DNA of 64,000 bases from CALMZY01 sp052033915. Lineage in GTDB: Bacteria; Verrucomicrobiota; Kiritimatiellia; CAIQIC01; JAGNIJ01. The notes under the pieces are model-generated. The model did not search any database, was not told the DNA's origin, and worked only from the letters and a program-made list of their open reading frames with translations. The DNA lies in NCBI GenBank assembly GCA_052033915.1, contig JBPOJF010000013.1:62001-126000 (forward strand), in the 5' to 3' direction. Each line of letters begins with the position of its first letter. The first letter of the stretch is position 1. Shown here piece after piece: positions 42,669 to 51,719 of the stretch. Made by a program: the position numbers and the translations under genes.

Positions 42669-45600
42669 ATGAATCGATTTCTCTCTTTCTTCCTCATGGC
42701 TGTCTTGTGCGCGCTCGCCGGTTCCGCGCCCGCCGAAACCTATCGCGGCGAGATGAACTCCTGGGGCGCCAGTTGGATGGCGCAGGACACGGACTTCGGA
42801 AGCGTCTGGAAGGTCAGCGTGACCTCCGGCGCGGACGATACAACCTCCGAGTTCAAATTCGACCGCTTCGGCGATTGGGCGGAAAACTGGGGCGCCGGCA
42901 GCAGCGCGACAAAAAATTCGACAATCGGGTCTCTCGCTTCCGGCGGCGGCAACCTCAGCTTCAGCGCCCTCAACGCCAAACACTACAGCTTTACCATGAA
43001 CGCGGGACACACCTCCTACGTCGTGATGGAAACCGACAGCGACCCTGTATCCATTACGCGCGCGGACGTCCAGCTTGCGGACCCGTGGGCCGCGGGCGCG
43101 CCCGTCACGATCCAGCTCAGCGCGGCGAAGAGCCCGCAGGAGAACATCTGGATTCGCTACACGACGAATAGCTGGGCCTCCAGCCGATTAACCGCCGCGG
43201 CATCCGGAAGCTCCACGAACTATTCCGCGACGATCACCGCGAACGCCGGCTCCCGCGTGGAATACTACGCCCTGACCTCCACCATGCCGTCGAACCAGAT
43301 CGCGGCCGATCCCGACCTCTGCACGCTGCGCGGCAACAAGTCGGGCACGACGAATTACAGCTTCCGGTTCGGCGCCGGCAACGCATGGCACATTCCGGCA
43401 AACGCGGAACCCGTCGGCGCCACGATGCGCAACCCGCAGAGCCCCTATTCCCACAACGCGGTGTACATCTATAACGGCAACCAGTTCCAGGGCGGCGGCA
43501 ACGCGGCCGACCAGTCGGGCGGCACACTGTACCACCGCCTCTCGGGCGCCGCCGGTTGGACCGCGACAAACCTCTCGTACGACAACCAGATCGATAACAA
43601 CAAGTACTGGAAGTCGGCCATCCCGGCAGGAACGTACGGGAAGACGAACGTCGTGGAGTATTACCTGTCCGTCACTTACACCGACCACAACACCACCTAC
43701 ATCGGCACGACGAACGGCGGCATGTCGAGCGTAACGTATCTCGCGGCGAGCAACGCGCAGGCGCATCCGTTCTCGTTCACGATGGGCGGCGAGCCGGGCA
43801 CGGAAGCGGCGTACATCTGGCACAACACGAACCGCGTACATGTCGGCAGCGACGCCGTGCAGTGCTGGGCGAAGATCGGCTACGCGCAGGGGATCGGCAC
43901 GAACCGCTGGGTGGACGGCGCGGCGATCTACTACACGACGAACGGCGCGGAACCGTCCGGCGCCAACGGCATCCCCGGCGCGTCGTCGATGGTTCAGATG
44001 ATGAGCTTCGATCACATGGAAGAGGATCCATACGCGGACGGCGACGCGATGTGGTGGATGGGCACGCTGACGAACCTGCCGTCGGCCGACGGCAGCACGA
44101 TCAAGTACCGGATCGGCGCGTGGAAGTCGGGCGGCGTGGAGCGCTTCGCGGAGTACGGCACGACCGGACAGGACAACCAGACCTTCGTGTTCTCGCTCTT
44201 CGTGCCCGGCGCGGCCGGCCTCACCGTGAACGGCGTCAACGCCGACTACACGACCACCAAGTTCTTTATCGACGAGGCCGCGGGCGAAACACAGTACGTC
44301 ACGGTCGTCTACACGCCCGAAGCCGGCGCCTCCAACGTGCAGGTCTTCTGCAATCTGAACCGCCGCGACTTGTGCGACGTGGATTACACCAACGCGCTCA
44401 TCGCGGGCGACGGCTACGCGGACGGCATCCGCCCGCCGGACGGCAATCTGCTCACGCCCGCGGACACCGGCGCGTATTTCACCGCGTTCGCGATGACCGG
44501 CGGTCCAACCACCTTCTACTGGACCGGCGCGGTCAGCCGCTGCGGCGCGTATCGCCTCACGACCCGCTACCAGAAGAACGCCGCGAGCGCGACGAACTGG
44601 AACTGGTACTCCTCCGGCGGCCTGCGCGATCACGCGATCGTCGTCTCGCCGAGGAAGGCGCTCGAGCAGACGATGTACGAGCTCAACACGCTGACGGTCG
44701 AGGCGACGGACAACTCCGAGGCGGGCCGCAGCACGTTCCAAGACCTGCTGGGCGCGGCCGACGGCGACACCGACGGCTACGACCCGTTCAATCTCGACTA
44801 CCTGAATTTCCTCCAGGTCAACTGCCTGTGGTTCCAGCCGATCCACCCGAACGCCGAGGAGCGGAAGGACTCGTACACGCCCGGCAGCCCGTACGCGACG
44901 AAGAACTACTTCGCCGTCTCGAAGTACTACGGCGCCGACATGACCGAGGCGGGCGCAATGAGGGAGTTCACGAACTTCGTGGCGAAGTGCGACGCGTACA
45001 CCGGAACGGTCGGCACCATCAACGTGATGCTCGACGGCGTGTTCAACCACACCTCGTGGGACGCGGTGTTCGGCGAGGGCGGTACGAACTTCAACTACTG
45101 CACGAACGTCAACGACCGCATCGGCTGGTTCAAGCCGGGCTGGTACGCGCTTTGGACGGACTACGGCCTGCCCGCGACGTACTATCACAGCGCGTACTCC
45201 AACGACATCGCCACCGCGCCGGACCGCGGCGATTTCGGCAAGTGGCCGGATGTGGCGGAGCTGTACTACGGAAAATATTCCGCGCTCGTGCGGCACAACC
45301 CGGACAACAACGGCGACTACCTGAACGAGGGCGACGTGTACGACTTCGCCGGCATGACCGCCGCCAACGAGATGGACCTGTGGCGCTACATCGCCTACTA
45401 CACCGAGTTCTGGCTCAAGAAGACCGGCCACGCCGGCACCAACTCGTGGGTCGCCGCGCAGGACGACCGCGGCATCGACGGCCTGCGTTGCGACTTCGGC
45501 CAGGGCCTGCCGCCGCAGCTTTGGGAGTACATCATCAACCGCACGCGGCGCATAAAGTGGAACTTCATTTTCATGGCCGAGACGCTCGACGGCGGCAAAC

Positions 45601-47165
45601 CCGGCTACCGCTCGAACCGCCACTTCGACGTACTGAACGAAAACCTCGTCTTCAAGTTCACGCAGGAGCGAATCAACGACTCGGGAGCGCTGAGGCAGGC
45701 GCTCGAGGACCGGCGCACGGCGTACAGCGGCGGCGCGATCCTGCTGAACCTGACCTCGCACGACGAGATCCTGCCCGGCAACGACACCTGGATGGTCGCG
45801 TCGCGCTACGGCGCCGTGTCCGCCGTCGACGGCATCCCGATGATCTTCTACGGGCAGGAGCAGGGAATTCAGAACTGGGCGGGCGCGGTGACGAAGAACA
45901 CGGGCTTCAAGACGCCGCACGAGGAGAACTTCGGCAAATACATCCCGCACTTCAAGCAGTGGAACCAGCTCACGGTCTGGACCCACACGCCCGACTACGG
46001 CGGCACGGATCTCGCGCAGTGGTACGGGCGCGTGAACTGGGCGCGGCACAACAGCGCCGCGCTCCGGAGCCGGAACCGCTGGTTCCTCAGCAAGGTCGGC
46101 GGCGGCGACGAGTCGCGCATCCTCGCCGTGGCGAAGTACCAGACGCCCTACGCCTCGCCGCGCACGAGCGACGTCGTGCTCGCGTTTGCGCTCCTGCTCC
46201 GCAACGACGAGGACACGCACGTCGGCGCGAGCGCGACGTACGACCTCAAGCCCGTATGGAACCTGCTTGGCCTCAGCACGTCCAAGTACTACAAAGCCCG
46301 CAACCTCGTTTCGAGCAACGCGCTCGCCGCCTACGTCTGGACAAACGTCTCCGGATCAACGCTTTACAACAGCGGCCTTTGGGTTTCTCTGAACGCCGGC
46401 ACCTCCGCCCTGCCCATCACGGCCGACGGCGAGCTCGTGCAGTTCCTGAAGATCGAAGAGGATAACTTGGCGCCGGTGATCCACCTGCCGGGCCCGCATA
46501 TTCTGCCGGTTGGAGCATCGACAAACTTCCCCGTCACGGCCGCCGATCCTGACGGAACCATTGTTACACTCACGAATACGGCCGTTCTTCCGGATGCCGT
46601 ATTTGTCAACGGGGTTTTTTCGTGGACAGCAACGCCGGCGTTCGAGAACACCGCCCATCCTGTCGCGTTTGTCGCCACGGATGATCAGGGGCTCTCCGCG
46701 ACGAACAGCACGACGATCACCGTCCCGTTCGACTGGAACGGAAACGGGATCGGCGACGGCTGGGAATGGACCCACTTCCAGAACCTGACCAACGCCGCGG
46801 CAAACGACAACGACGGCGACGGCGCGGGCAACTACGACGAGTACATCGCGGGCACGCAGCCGACGAACATCGGATCGGTGTTCAAGGTCATCTCCGTCTC
46901 CAGCGCAGACGGAACCTCAAGCCGCAACATTACGGTCTCCACGGAACCGGAGCGGCACTACTCGATCTACTTCGGCGACAGCGGCATGAGCAACAACATG
47001 ACGTGGTCCCCATTCGGCAATACGAACCTGGGCGTCGGCTCGTGGCTGGAGACCAGCCCGACATCGACCACGCACACCTTCACGGACGACGAGAGCACGA
47101 ACACCACATCCTCCGCGCCCGCCTCCGGGCACCGGTTTTACCGGTTTAAAGTGCATAACCCCTAG
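42669..47165 (+). CDS. Large secreted GH13 (alpha-amylase family) protein
   Basis: This 1498-residue exported protein has a signal peptide (MNRFLSFFLMAVLCALAGSA). Residues about 20-660 form several beta domains, probably carbohydrate-binding or Ig-like. The GH13 barrel follows, with the four conserved regions recognisable: NVMLDGVFNHTSWD, GIDGLRCDFGQG (nucleophile Asp), IFMAETLDGG (acid/base Glu) and LTSHDEILPGND (third Asp). The end has an Ig-like module, then NGNGIGDGWEWTHFQNL and NDNDGDGAGNYDEYIAGTQP, a calcium-type repeat, and a C-terminal beta domain. It probably degrades alpha-glucans outside the cell or at its surface. Substrate is unknown; the region II sequence is unusual for the family. 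GGAGG precedes the ATG. Confidence 0.9.
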   Translation: MNRFLSFFLMAVLCALAGSAPAETYRGEMNSWGASWMAQDTDFGSVWKVSVTSGADDTTSEFKFDRFGDWAENWGAGSSATKNSTIGSLASGGGNLSFSALNAKHYSFTMNAGHTSYVVMETDSDPVSITRADVQLADPWAAGAPVTIQLSAAKSPQENIWIRYTTNSWASSRLTAAASGSSTNYSATITANAGSRVEYYALTSTMPSNQIAADPDLCTLRGNKSGTTNYSFRFGAGNAWHIPANAEPVGATMRNPQSPYSHNAVYIYNGNQFQGGGNAADQSGGTLYHRLSGAAGWTATNLSYDNQIDNNKYWKSAIPAGTYGKTNVVEYYLSVTYTDHNTTYIGTTNGGMSSVTYLAASNAQAHPFSFTMGGEPGTEAAYIWHNTNRVHVGSDAVQCWAKIGYAQGIGTNRWVDGAAIYYTTNGAEPSGANGIPGASSMVQMMSFDHMEEDPYADGDAMWWMGTLTNLPSADGSTIKYRIGAWKSGGVERFAEYGTTGQDNQTFVFSLFVPGAAGLTVNGVNADYTTTKFFIDEAAGETQYVTVVYTPEAGASNVQVFCNLNRRDLCDVDYTNALIAGDGYADGIRPPDGNLLTPADTGAYFTAFAMTGGPTTFYWTGAVSRCGAYRLTTRYQKNAASATNWNWYSSGGLRDHAIVVSPRKALEQTMYELNTLTVEATDNSEAGRSTFQDLLGAADGDTDGYDPFNLDYLNFLQVNCLWFQPIHPNAEERKDSYTPGSPYATKNYFAVSKYYGADMTEAGAMREFTNFVAKCDAYTGTVGTINVMLDGVFNHTSWDAVFGEGGTNFNYCTNVNDRIGWFKPGWYALWTDYGLPATYYHSAYSNDIATAPDRGDFGKWPDVAELYYGKYSALVRHNPDNNGDYLNEGDVYDFAGMTAANEMDLWRYIAYYTEFWLKKTGHAGTNSWVAAQDDRGIDGLRCDFGQGLPPQLWEYIINRTRRIKWNFIFMAETLDGGKPGYRSNRHFDVLNENLVFKFTQERINDSGALRQALEDRRTAYSGGAILLNLTSHDEILPGNDTWMVASRYGAVSAVDGIPMIFYGQEQGIQNWAGAVTKNTGFKTPHEENFGKYIPHFKQWNQLTVWTHTPDYGGTDLAQWYGRVNWARHNSAALRSRNRWFLSKVGGGDESRILAVAKYQTPYASPRTSDVVLAFALLLRNDEDTHVGASATYDLKPVWNLLGLSTSKYYKARNLVSSNALAAYVWTNVSGSTLYNSGLWVSLNAGTSALPITADGELVQFLKIEEDNLAPVIHLPGPHILPVGASTNFPVTAADPDGTIVTLTNTAVLPDAVFVNGVFSWTATPAFENTAHPVAFVATDDQGLSATNSTTITVPFDWNGNGIGDGWEWTHFQNLTNAAANDNDGDGAGNYDEYIAGTQPTNIGSVFKVISVSSADGTSSRNITVSTEPERHYSIYFGDSGMSNNMTWSPFGNTNLGVGSWLETSPTSTTHTFTDDESTNTTSSAPASGHRFYRFKVHNP

Positions 47166-47323
47166 CCCGGCAAGACCTCATCTTCGCCGACAGGCTTGAA
47201 GGCCGATTTTTCCGCCAGGGCTGGCGACAGAGCTGAGTTCATCGCTTCAATGATTTCAGGAATTGTGCTGATTGAATAAGCGGTTGGACAAGTTCAGATA
47301 AACCCGGTACACAGAACCATCAA

Positions 47324-47782
47324 ATGATGTATTCGTCAGATCCCTGGTACATGAATATCCCCGTGTGGGCGGGTGTCGCCGCATGGTTCGTTGCCCAGTT
47401 CATCAAGCTGTTCATCCACTTTGTCCGTCACCGCAGTTTCGATTCGGCCTTTCTTCTCCGGCTGGGCGGCATGCCCAGTTCCCATTCCGCGGCCGTCAGC
47501 GCAGTCGCCACATCCATCGGCCTGATTTGCGGTTTTGGAAGCTCGATTTTTGCGGTGGCTTTCTGCCTTGCGGTCATTGTGATGATCGACGCTCAGACCG
47601 TGCGCCGGGCGGCCGGCCAGCAGGCCCGCCTCGTGAACCAGATTGTGGACGAGCTGTTCAAGACCCATCGGTTTCCCCAGCACAAGCTTGCGGAACTGCT
47701 CGGTCACACCCGGCTGGAGGTTCTTCTGGGAATGCTGCTCGGAATCGTGGCCGCCTTGCTGGTGCATTCTTTTGCCCCGTAG
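47324..47782 (+). CDS. Divergent PAP2 family membrane protein (DUF212/YuiD-like)
   Basis: This 152-residue membrane protein has three to four helices: NIPVWAGVAAWFVAQFIKLF, ISLICGFGSSIFAVAFCLAV-type text, and LLGMLLGIVAALLVHSF. The motif LLRLGGMPSSHSAAVSAVAT carries the Ser-His core of PAP2 phosphatases. VMIDAQTVRRAAGQQARLVN and HTRLEVLLGMLLG match the DUF212 group. The reaction is not known for this group. It lies 10 bases before a Fur-family gene and may be co-transcribed with it. ATG 47324 or 47327 could be the start. Confidence 0.88.
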   Translation: MMYSSDPWYMNIPVWAGVAAWFVAQFIKLFIHFVRHRSFDSAFLLRLGGMPSSHSAAVSAVATSIGLICGFGSSIFAVAFCLAVIVMIDAQTVRRAAGQQARLVNQIVDELFKTHRFPQHKLAELLGHTRLEVLLGMLLGIVAALLVHSFAP

Positions 47783-47792
47783 AGGTCCCCGT

Positions 47793-48209
47793 ATGAGCCC
47801 GCAACGATTTCCTTCGAGGAGGTCCGGCCTCGGACAGCGAAATACGCGTCAGCGCGACGTGATCCTCGGCGTCATTTGCTCCGCGCGCGGCCCATTAACG
47901 GCGGCGGACATTCTTCCGCGGGCCGCAAAAAAAATCCGGGGAATCGGAATCGCAACGATCTACCGCACGATCAAACTGCTGCTCGAACAGAAGCGCATCA
48001 GCGCCGTGATCCTGCCCACGGGCGAGACCCGCTACGAACCGCACGGCCTCGATCACCATCATCACTTCCAGTGCACGCAATGCGGCCAGGTCTTCTGCAT
48101 GGATTTCTGTCCCTTCACCCAGTCCGGTTTCGCCCCACTCCCGCGAGGATTCCGGGTGGAGTCGCATTCGGTCACGACGTACGGAAAATGTCCGGGATGC
48201 GGGACGTAG
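47793..48209 (+). CDS. Fur family metal-responsive regulator
   Basis: This 138-residue regulator has the Fur winged helix RQRDVILGVICSARGPLTAA and IGIATIYRTIKLLLEQKRIS, followed by the His-rich hinge YEPHGLDHHHHFQCTQCGQV. Two Cys pairs, CTQC and CPGC, form the structural zinc site. An extra CMDFCPF lies between them. Which metal it senses (Fe, Zn, Ni or peroxide) cannot be read directly. It is convergent with a NikR-linked nickel transporter, so a role in nickel or zinc balance is possible. The start at 47793 is chosen to match the family N-terminus. Confidence 0.9.
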   Translation: MSPQRFPSRRSGLGQRNTRQRDVILGVICSARGPLTAADILPRAAKKIRGIGIATIYRTIKLLLEQKRISAVILPTGETRYEPHGLDHHHHFQCTQCGQVFCMDFCPFTQSGFAPLPRGFRVESHSVTTYGKCPGCGT

Positions 48210-48230
48210 GAAGACGCGCGGGGCGCTTCC
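48209..48230. terminator. Possible hairpin between convergent genes
   Basis: GGAAG and CTTCC arms with a GC-rich interior lie in the 29-base gap between the Fur-family gene (+) and the transporter ATPase gene (-). A T-run is absent, so intrinsic termination is uncertain. Confidence 0.3.
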
Positions 48231-48238
48231 TGCCACCC

Positions 48239-48982
48239 TCAATGCGGGTGCGGATGTCGCAGGATGTGCGGCCGCTCCAGACCGTGGGCCCGCATCAGTT
48301 CCTCGTTGTCCAGCAATTCGGCGGTCGGCCCTTCCGCCATGATCTTTCCGCCGTCCATCACGATGACCCGCGGGCAGACTTCGACCACAAGCTCCAGATC
48401 GTGCGTTGCAATGATCCGCGTATGCTCGAACGAGTGGAGCATCTCGATCAGCCTCCGGCGCCCGCGCGGGTCCAGGTTCGAGGACGGTTCATCCATGACC
48501 AGGATGTCCGGCGACATCGCCAGCACGGTCGCGATCGACACCGCGCGCTTCTCGCCGGCGGAAAGCCTGTAGGGCGCGCGGTCCTTCACATGGCTCATGC
48601 CGACGCGCTCCAGCGCCGCGATCACCCTCTGCTGGACCTCGGCCTGTGGGAGGCCCGCATTAAGCGGCCCGAAGGCCACATCCTCGGCAACGGTGGGCAT
48701 GAACAACTGGTCGTCCGGATCCTGAAAAACCATGCCGACCGCGCGCCGGACCGTGGCCGTCGTCTCGGGCGTCAGCGGCGCGTCGCCGATGCGCACTTCG
48801 CCGCGGGTGGGCTTCAGGCAGCCGTTCAGGTGAAGCAGCAGGGTGGACTTCCCGGCGCCGTTCGCGCCGACCAGCGCGACCGCCTGCCCGCGCGCGATCC
48901 GGACCGAGACGCCTTTCAGCGCCTCCGTTCCATCGGGATACACGTGGCACAGGTCGCGCACTTCGACCATGGGATCGCTCAT
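48239..48982 (-). CDS. nikO: Nickel/cobalt ECF transporter ATPase (NikO/CbiO)
   Basis: This 247-residue ATPase powers the energy-coupling-factor nickel/cobalt transporter. It has Walker A VALVGANGAGKSTLLLHLNG, Q-loop GMVFQDPDDQLFMPTVAEDV with the ECF-type DPDDQ, signature RLSAGEKRAVSIATVLAMSP, and Walker B DILVMDEPSSNLDPRGRRRL with a H-loop ATHDLE. The C-terminus ends in HILRHPHPH, a small His cluster. ATG 48982 overlaps the nikQ stop as ATGA. Nickel rather than cobalt is preferred because nikR heads the operon. Confidence 0.9.
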   Translation of the reverse strand: MSDPMVEVRDLCHVYPDGTEALKGVSVRIARGQAVALVGANGAGKSTLLLHLNGCLKPTRGEVRIGDAPLTPETTATVRRAVGMVFQDPDDQLFMPTVAEDVAFGPLNAGLPQAEVQQRVIAALERVGMSHVKDRAPYRLSAGEKRAVSIATVLAMSPDILVMDEPSSNLDPRGRRRLIEMLHSFEHTRIIATHDLELVVEVCPRVIVMDGGKIMAEGPTAELLDNEELMRAHGLERPHILRHPHPH

Positions 48983-49785
48983 GACAGACCTCCCGTGAAC
49001 CAGCGGCCCAGCAGATCGGCAAGATTCCATGTCCGCGCCGCGGCGAAGAACACCGTCCACCCGAGCACGAACGCCGCATCCGCCCGACCTGCGGGTGTCG
49101 GGTCAAGGACGCGGATTTCCCCAGCGAAACCGCGCGACATCATCGCGCGATAGACGCGATCCGCGCGAGCCATCGAACGCAGAAGCAGGTGGCCCACGGC
49201 TGAGCCGTACACGCGCAGCGGGACGGCGGCCGAGCCGGCGGCGCGAATCTGCATGCCGCGCCGCATCCGCGAACCTTCAGCCGCGACGACGAACAGATAG
49301 CGGTAAAGGAACAACAGTTGGACGACGAACACGCGGGGCAGACCCATCCGCTCCAGCCCGGCGCATAAACGATTCATGCCCGTACACGCCACGAGAACGA
49401 GCGCCGCGCTCACCGTCAGGACGAAGCGGACGAGGATGGAGGCGAACGAGAACCAACCTCCGGTGACGACCCGCCCGCCGATGGCCGCGACAGGCTCGCG
49501 GTCCAGGAATGGATTGAACATCCCGATCACGACGGCGAACGGCGCAGCGATGAGAATCTTCCGGAGCAGATACCCTGACGGGATCCGCCCCAGCGACATG
49601 AGCGCGAGGGGGTAGACAAAAAACGGCATCAACGCGGACACTTCGTAGCGCGGGAACGACATCACAAATACGATGAAGAGGAGGGTGGTGACCGCCTTGG
49701 CCCGCGCATCGAGCCGGTGCAAAGGCGTATCCAACCGGCCCAACTCATCCATACGGCCGATTTCGATCCATTCTCCAGGACTCAA
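48979..49785 (-). CDS. nikQ: Nickel/cobalt ECF transporter transmembrane protein (NikQ/CbiQ)
   Basis: This 268-residue membrane protein is the EcfT-type coupling subunit. After an N-terminus with DTPLHRLDARAKAVTTLLFI there are about five to six helices. The cytoplasmic coupling motif FGSRMRRGMQIRA-type text (EGSRMRRGMQIRAAGSAAVP) is followed by LLLRSMARADRVYRAMMSRG, the second Arg-containing coupling helix. TTG 49785 has AAGG upstream; ATG 49752 is an alternative start. It overlaps nikO by ATGA and follows nikM by 67 bases. Together with nikM and nikO it completes the transporter. Confidence 0.88.
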   Translation of the reverse strand: MSPGEWIEIGRMDELGRLDTPLHRLDARAKAVTTLLFIVFVMSFPRYEVSALMPFFVYPLALMSLGRIPSGYLLRKILIAAPFAVVIGMFNPFLDREPVAAIGGRVVTGGWFSFASILVRFVLTVSAALVLVACTGMNRLCAGLERMGLPRVFVVQLLFLYRYLFVVAAEGSRMRRGMQIRAAGSAAVPLRVYGSAVGHLLLRSMARADRVYRAMMSRGFAGEIRVLDPTPAGRADAAFVLGWTVFFAAARTWNLADLLGRWFTGGLS

Positions 49786-49852
49786 GGGTTCCGCCTTGTT
49801 TCCGACAAGAATCCGCGCGGTTTCCGAGTCTCATCCATCGCTCGCCGACCGT

Positions 49853-50935
49853 CTATGACTCCCCAGAACCCATGATCACACTTTGCGAAGTGTGATCATG
49901 CCTGTCCCTCGGCGCTTGACCCCGCTTCAACACCCAGCCGACCGCGCACGCCAACATCAGCGTGATCGCACCACCCACGAGTCCCGACACGGAAGTCCCC
50001 GCGCTCACCGCGGGCCAGGAGGCCGCCTGCTCCTCCGACTCGGCTGCCTCGGCGCTCGATTTGAATCCGTAGTCCGGCAGAAACGCCGTTTTCTCCTGCA
50101 CCGATGAGAGTTCCTTGTGCACTCCGCTCTCCGAACCAGAGACCTCCTCCGTTCCGATGACCTTCGCGATCGACCACTCCAGTCCGTCAGGATGCGTTGA
50201 GGCGAACCAACTGGCGACTCCGCCCACAACCACCGCGGCAATCAGCAGGCCGATCAGGACCGGCCGCAAGCTGACGCGCGTCCCCGCAGCCGCTTCCGCG
50301 GCCGGCAAAGCCTCCGGCCGCGCGCGGGCAACAAACGAGACGACAACCGCCGTGGCCAGGCCCTCGACAATTCCGATCGCCAGGTGAATGGGCGACATCA
50401 GCAGGACAAACACGCCGAACGGCAACGCCGTAATCCCGGATGCTTTGGTCTCGAGCACGACGCTGAACGCTCCGAGTTGGAGCCCCACGACCGCGGCAAC
50501 GATTGCCGCCACCCATGCGCGCGGCGTTCCGTGCTGATCCTTCGTGATCGCCCGGTAGACAAAGGGATACGCGACGAACGCGGGGTAAAACCCAAGGTTG
50601 AAGATATTGCAGCCCAGCGCCAGCAAACCGCCATCCGCGAAGAACAGCGCCTGCACCGTCAGCACCGAGGCAATCACCAGGAATGCCGCGTACGGCCCCA
50701 GCAGGATCGCCAGGATCAGCCCGCCGCCGAGATGGCCGCTCGAACCCGCGCCCGGAATCGTGAAGTTGATCATCTGCGCGGCGAAGATGAACGCGCCGAG
50801 CACGCCCATCATCGGAACCAGGTTATCGCGCATCGTCAGCCGCACTTTCCGCGCGCAATACGCGATCAACCCCGCGCTCGCGGCCCACATCGTCCCGCCC
50901 ACGGCGGGGGAAATTAAAGCATCGGCCATGTGCAT
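49853..50935 (-). CDS. nikM: Nickel/cobalt transporter substrate-capture protein (NikM + PDGLE-type domain)
   Basis: This 360-residue protein is the substrate-specific component. Its mature N-terminus MHMADALISPAVGG has the family His2 that binds Ni(II)/Co(II). Seven or so helices follow, including MINFTIPGAGSSGHLGGGLI with conserved His, and FNLGFYPAFVAYPFVYRAIT. After about residue 230 there is a single helix, STHPDGLEWSIAKVIGTE (the PDGLE motif of the NikN/CbiN-like partner), a linker, and a last helix. NikM and NikN functions are thus fused. It starts 2 bases after the barrel-protein stop codon. Confidence 0.9.
   Translation of the reverse strand: MHMADALISPAVGGTMWAASAGLIAYCARKVRLTMRDNLVPMMGVLGAFIFAAQMINFTIPGAGSSGHLGGGLILAILLGPYAAFLVIASVLTVQALFFADGGLLALGCNIFNLGFYPAFVAYPFVYRAITKDQHGTPRAWVAAIVAAVVGLQLGAFSVVLETKASGITALPFGVFVLLMSPIHLAIGIVEGLATAVVVSFVARARPEALPAAEAAAGTRVSLRPVLIGLLIAAVVVGGVASWFASTHPDGLEWSIAKVIGTEEVSGSESGVHKELSSVQEKTAFLPDYGFKSSAEAAESEEQAASWPAVSAGTSVSGLVGGAITLMLACAVGWVLKRGQAPRDRHDHTSQSVIMGSGES
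49871..49900 (-). other. Hairpin in the nikM 3' end
   Basis: A perfect 13-bp stem (CATGATCACACTT with its exact inverse, loop TGCG) lies inside the last codons of nikM (HDHTSQSVIMG), about 86 bases upstream of the nikQ start. No T-run follows, so it is not a plain terminator. It could protect the upstream mRNA from decay and thereby shift the NikM to NikQ ratio. It may also simply be constrained by coding. Confidence 0.55.
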
Positions 50936-50937
50936 GT

Positions 50938-51717
50938 CTATTTCCCTCCAAACGTCCACTTCAGGCCGGCTGTCGCTGTGAAATCCGGCGCATCGCCCTC
51001 GATTTTCGATCCGCCCGCCACGTCGAGAACCAGATCCTCGACCACATCCCAGCGGAAGCCCGTGTTGTACTGCACCACAGTGTCCGCGCCGTCCGTCAGT
51101 TCCTTCTCGGCGAACACTTCGCCCACCCATTGCACGGCATCCGTCAACTGGTAGTCCAGCGCGACGCCGTAGTGAACCACATCGTGGACTTTTTCGTCGT
51201 CCGGCTCGCCGATCCACGAGTAGCCGGCGTTCACGTGAACGCCCGCCTTTTCCCCGAACGCCCGCGACGCCGCCCACATCAGGTCGTAGTCGGTCTCGCC
51301 GCTGCCCAGTCCTTTATCTTCGTCCGCCGTCGGAAACTTGACCGAGGGGACCAGCGCGTGCCGCGCGCCGAGTGGGCACTCCTCGAGGAACTGCCACTTG
51401 GCGTTGATCACGAGATCGCCGACCCCGCTTTCCCTGTGACGCTTCTTCGCACCGCTCTCAAGCGCCTCGTCTCGTTCCTCGAACTGTCCGCCGAAGCCTA
51501 CGCCCACGGCAAGGCCGGGCAGAACCCCGTACCCCAGCCCGACCGGGAAATCCCAATGGTCGCAATCCGAATCCCCGCCGTACACGGCCCCGGCCTCGAT
51601 CTCGAACCGGCCGGTATCCACCGGGTCCGCATCGTCAATCGTCAACGGCCTCGCGGCAAACGCCGCCCCCGCCGTCATCAGGCTCAGCGCCAAAATCGCC
51701 TCTTTGCAGATTCTCAT
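50938..51717 (-). CDS. Outer-membrane transporter-like barrel protein
   Basis: This 259-residue protein has a signal peptide (MRICKEAILALSLMTAGAAF). A beta-strand-rich body follows: RPLTIDDADPVDTGRFEIEA, DFPVGLGYGVLPGLAVGVGF, PSVKFPTADEDKGLGSGETD, and a final strand with TFGGK. It resembles the MetA/phenol-degradation outer-membrane family of unknown transport role. Its place between nikR and nikM suggests nickel-linked uptake across the outer membrane, which is inference. AGGAG precedes its ATG. Confidence 0.8.
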   Translation of the reverse strand: MRICKEAILALSLMTAGAAFAARPLTIDDADPVDTGRFEIEAGAVYGGDSDCDHWDFPVGLGYGVLPGLAVGVGFGGQFEERDEALESGAKKRHRESGVGDLVINAKWQFLEECPLGARHALVPSVKFPTADEDKGLGSGETDYDLMWAASRAFGEKAGVHVNAGYSWIGEPDDEKVHDVVHYGVALDYQLTDAVQWVGEVFAEKELTDGADTVVQYNTGFRWDVVEDLVLDVAGGSKIEGDAPDFTATAGLKWTFGGK

Positions 51718-51719
51718 CT

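Noticed and set aside
43188..46220. 1010-residue minus-strand open frame inside the amylase region
   Set aside because: It is Arg/Val-rich with no recognisable domain. The plus-strand frame has a signal peptide and all GH13 motifs.
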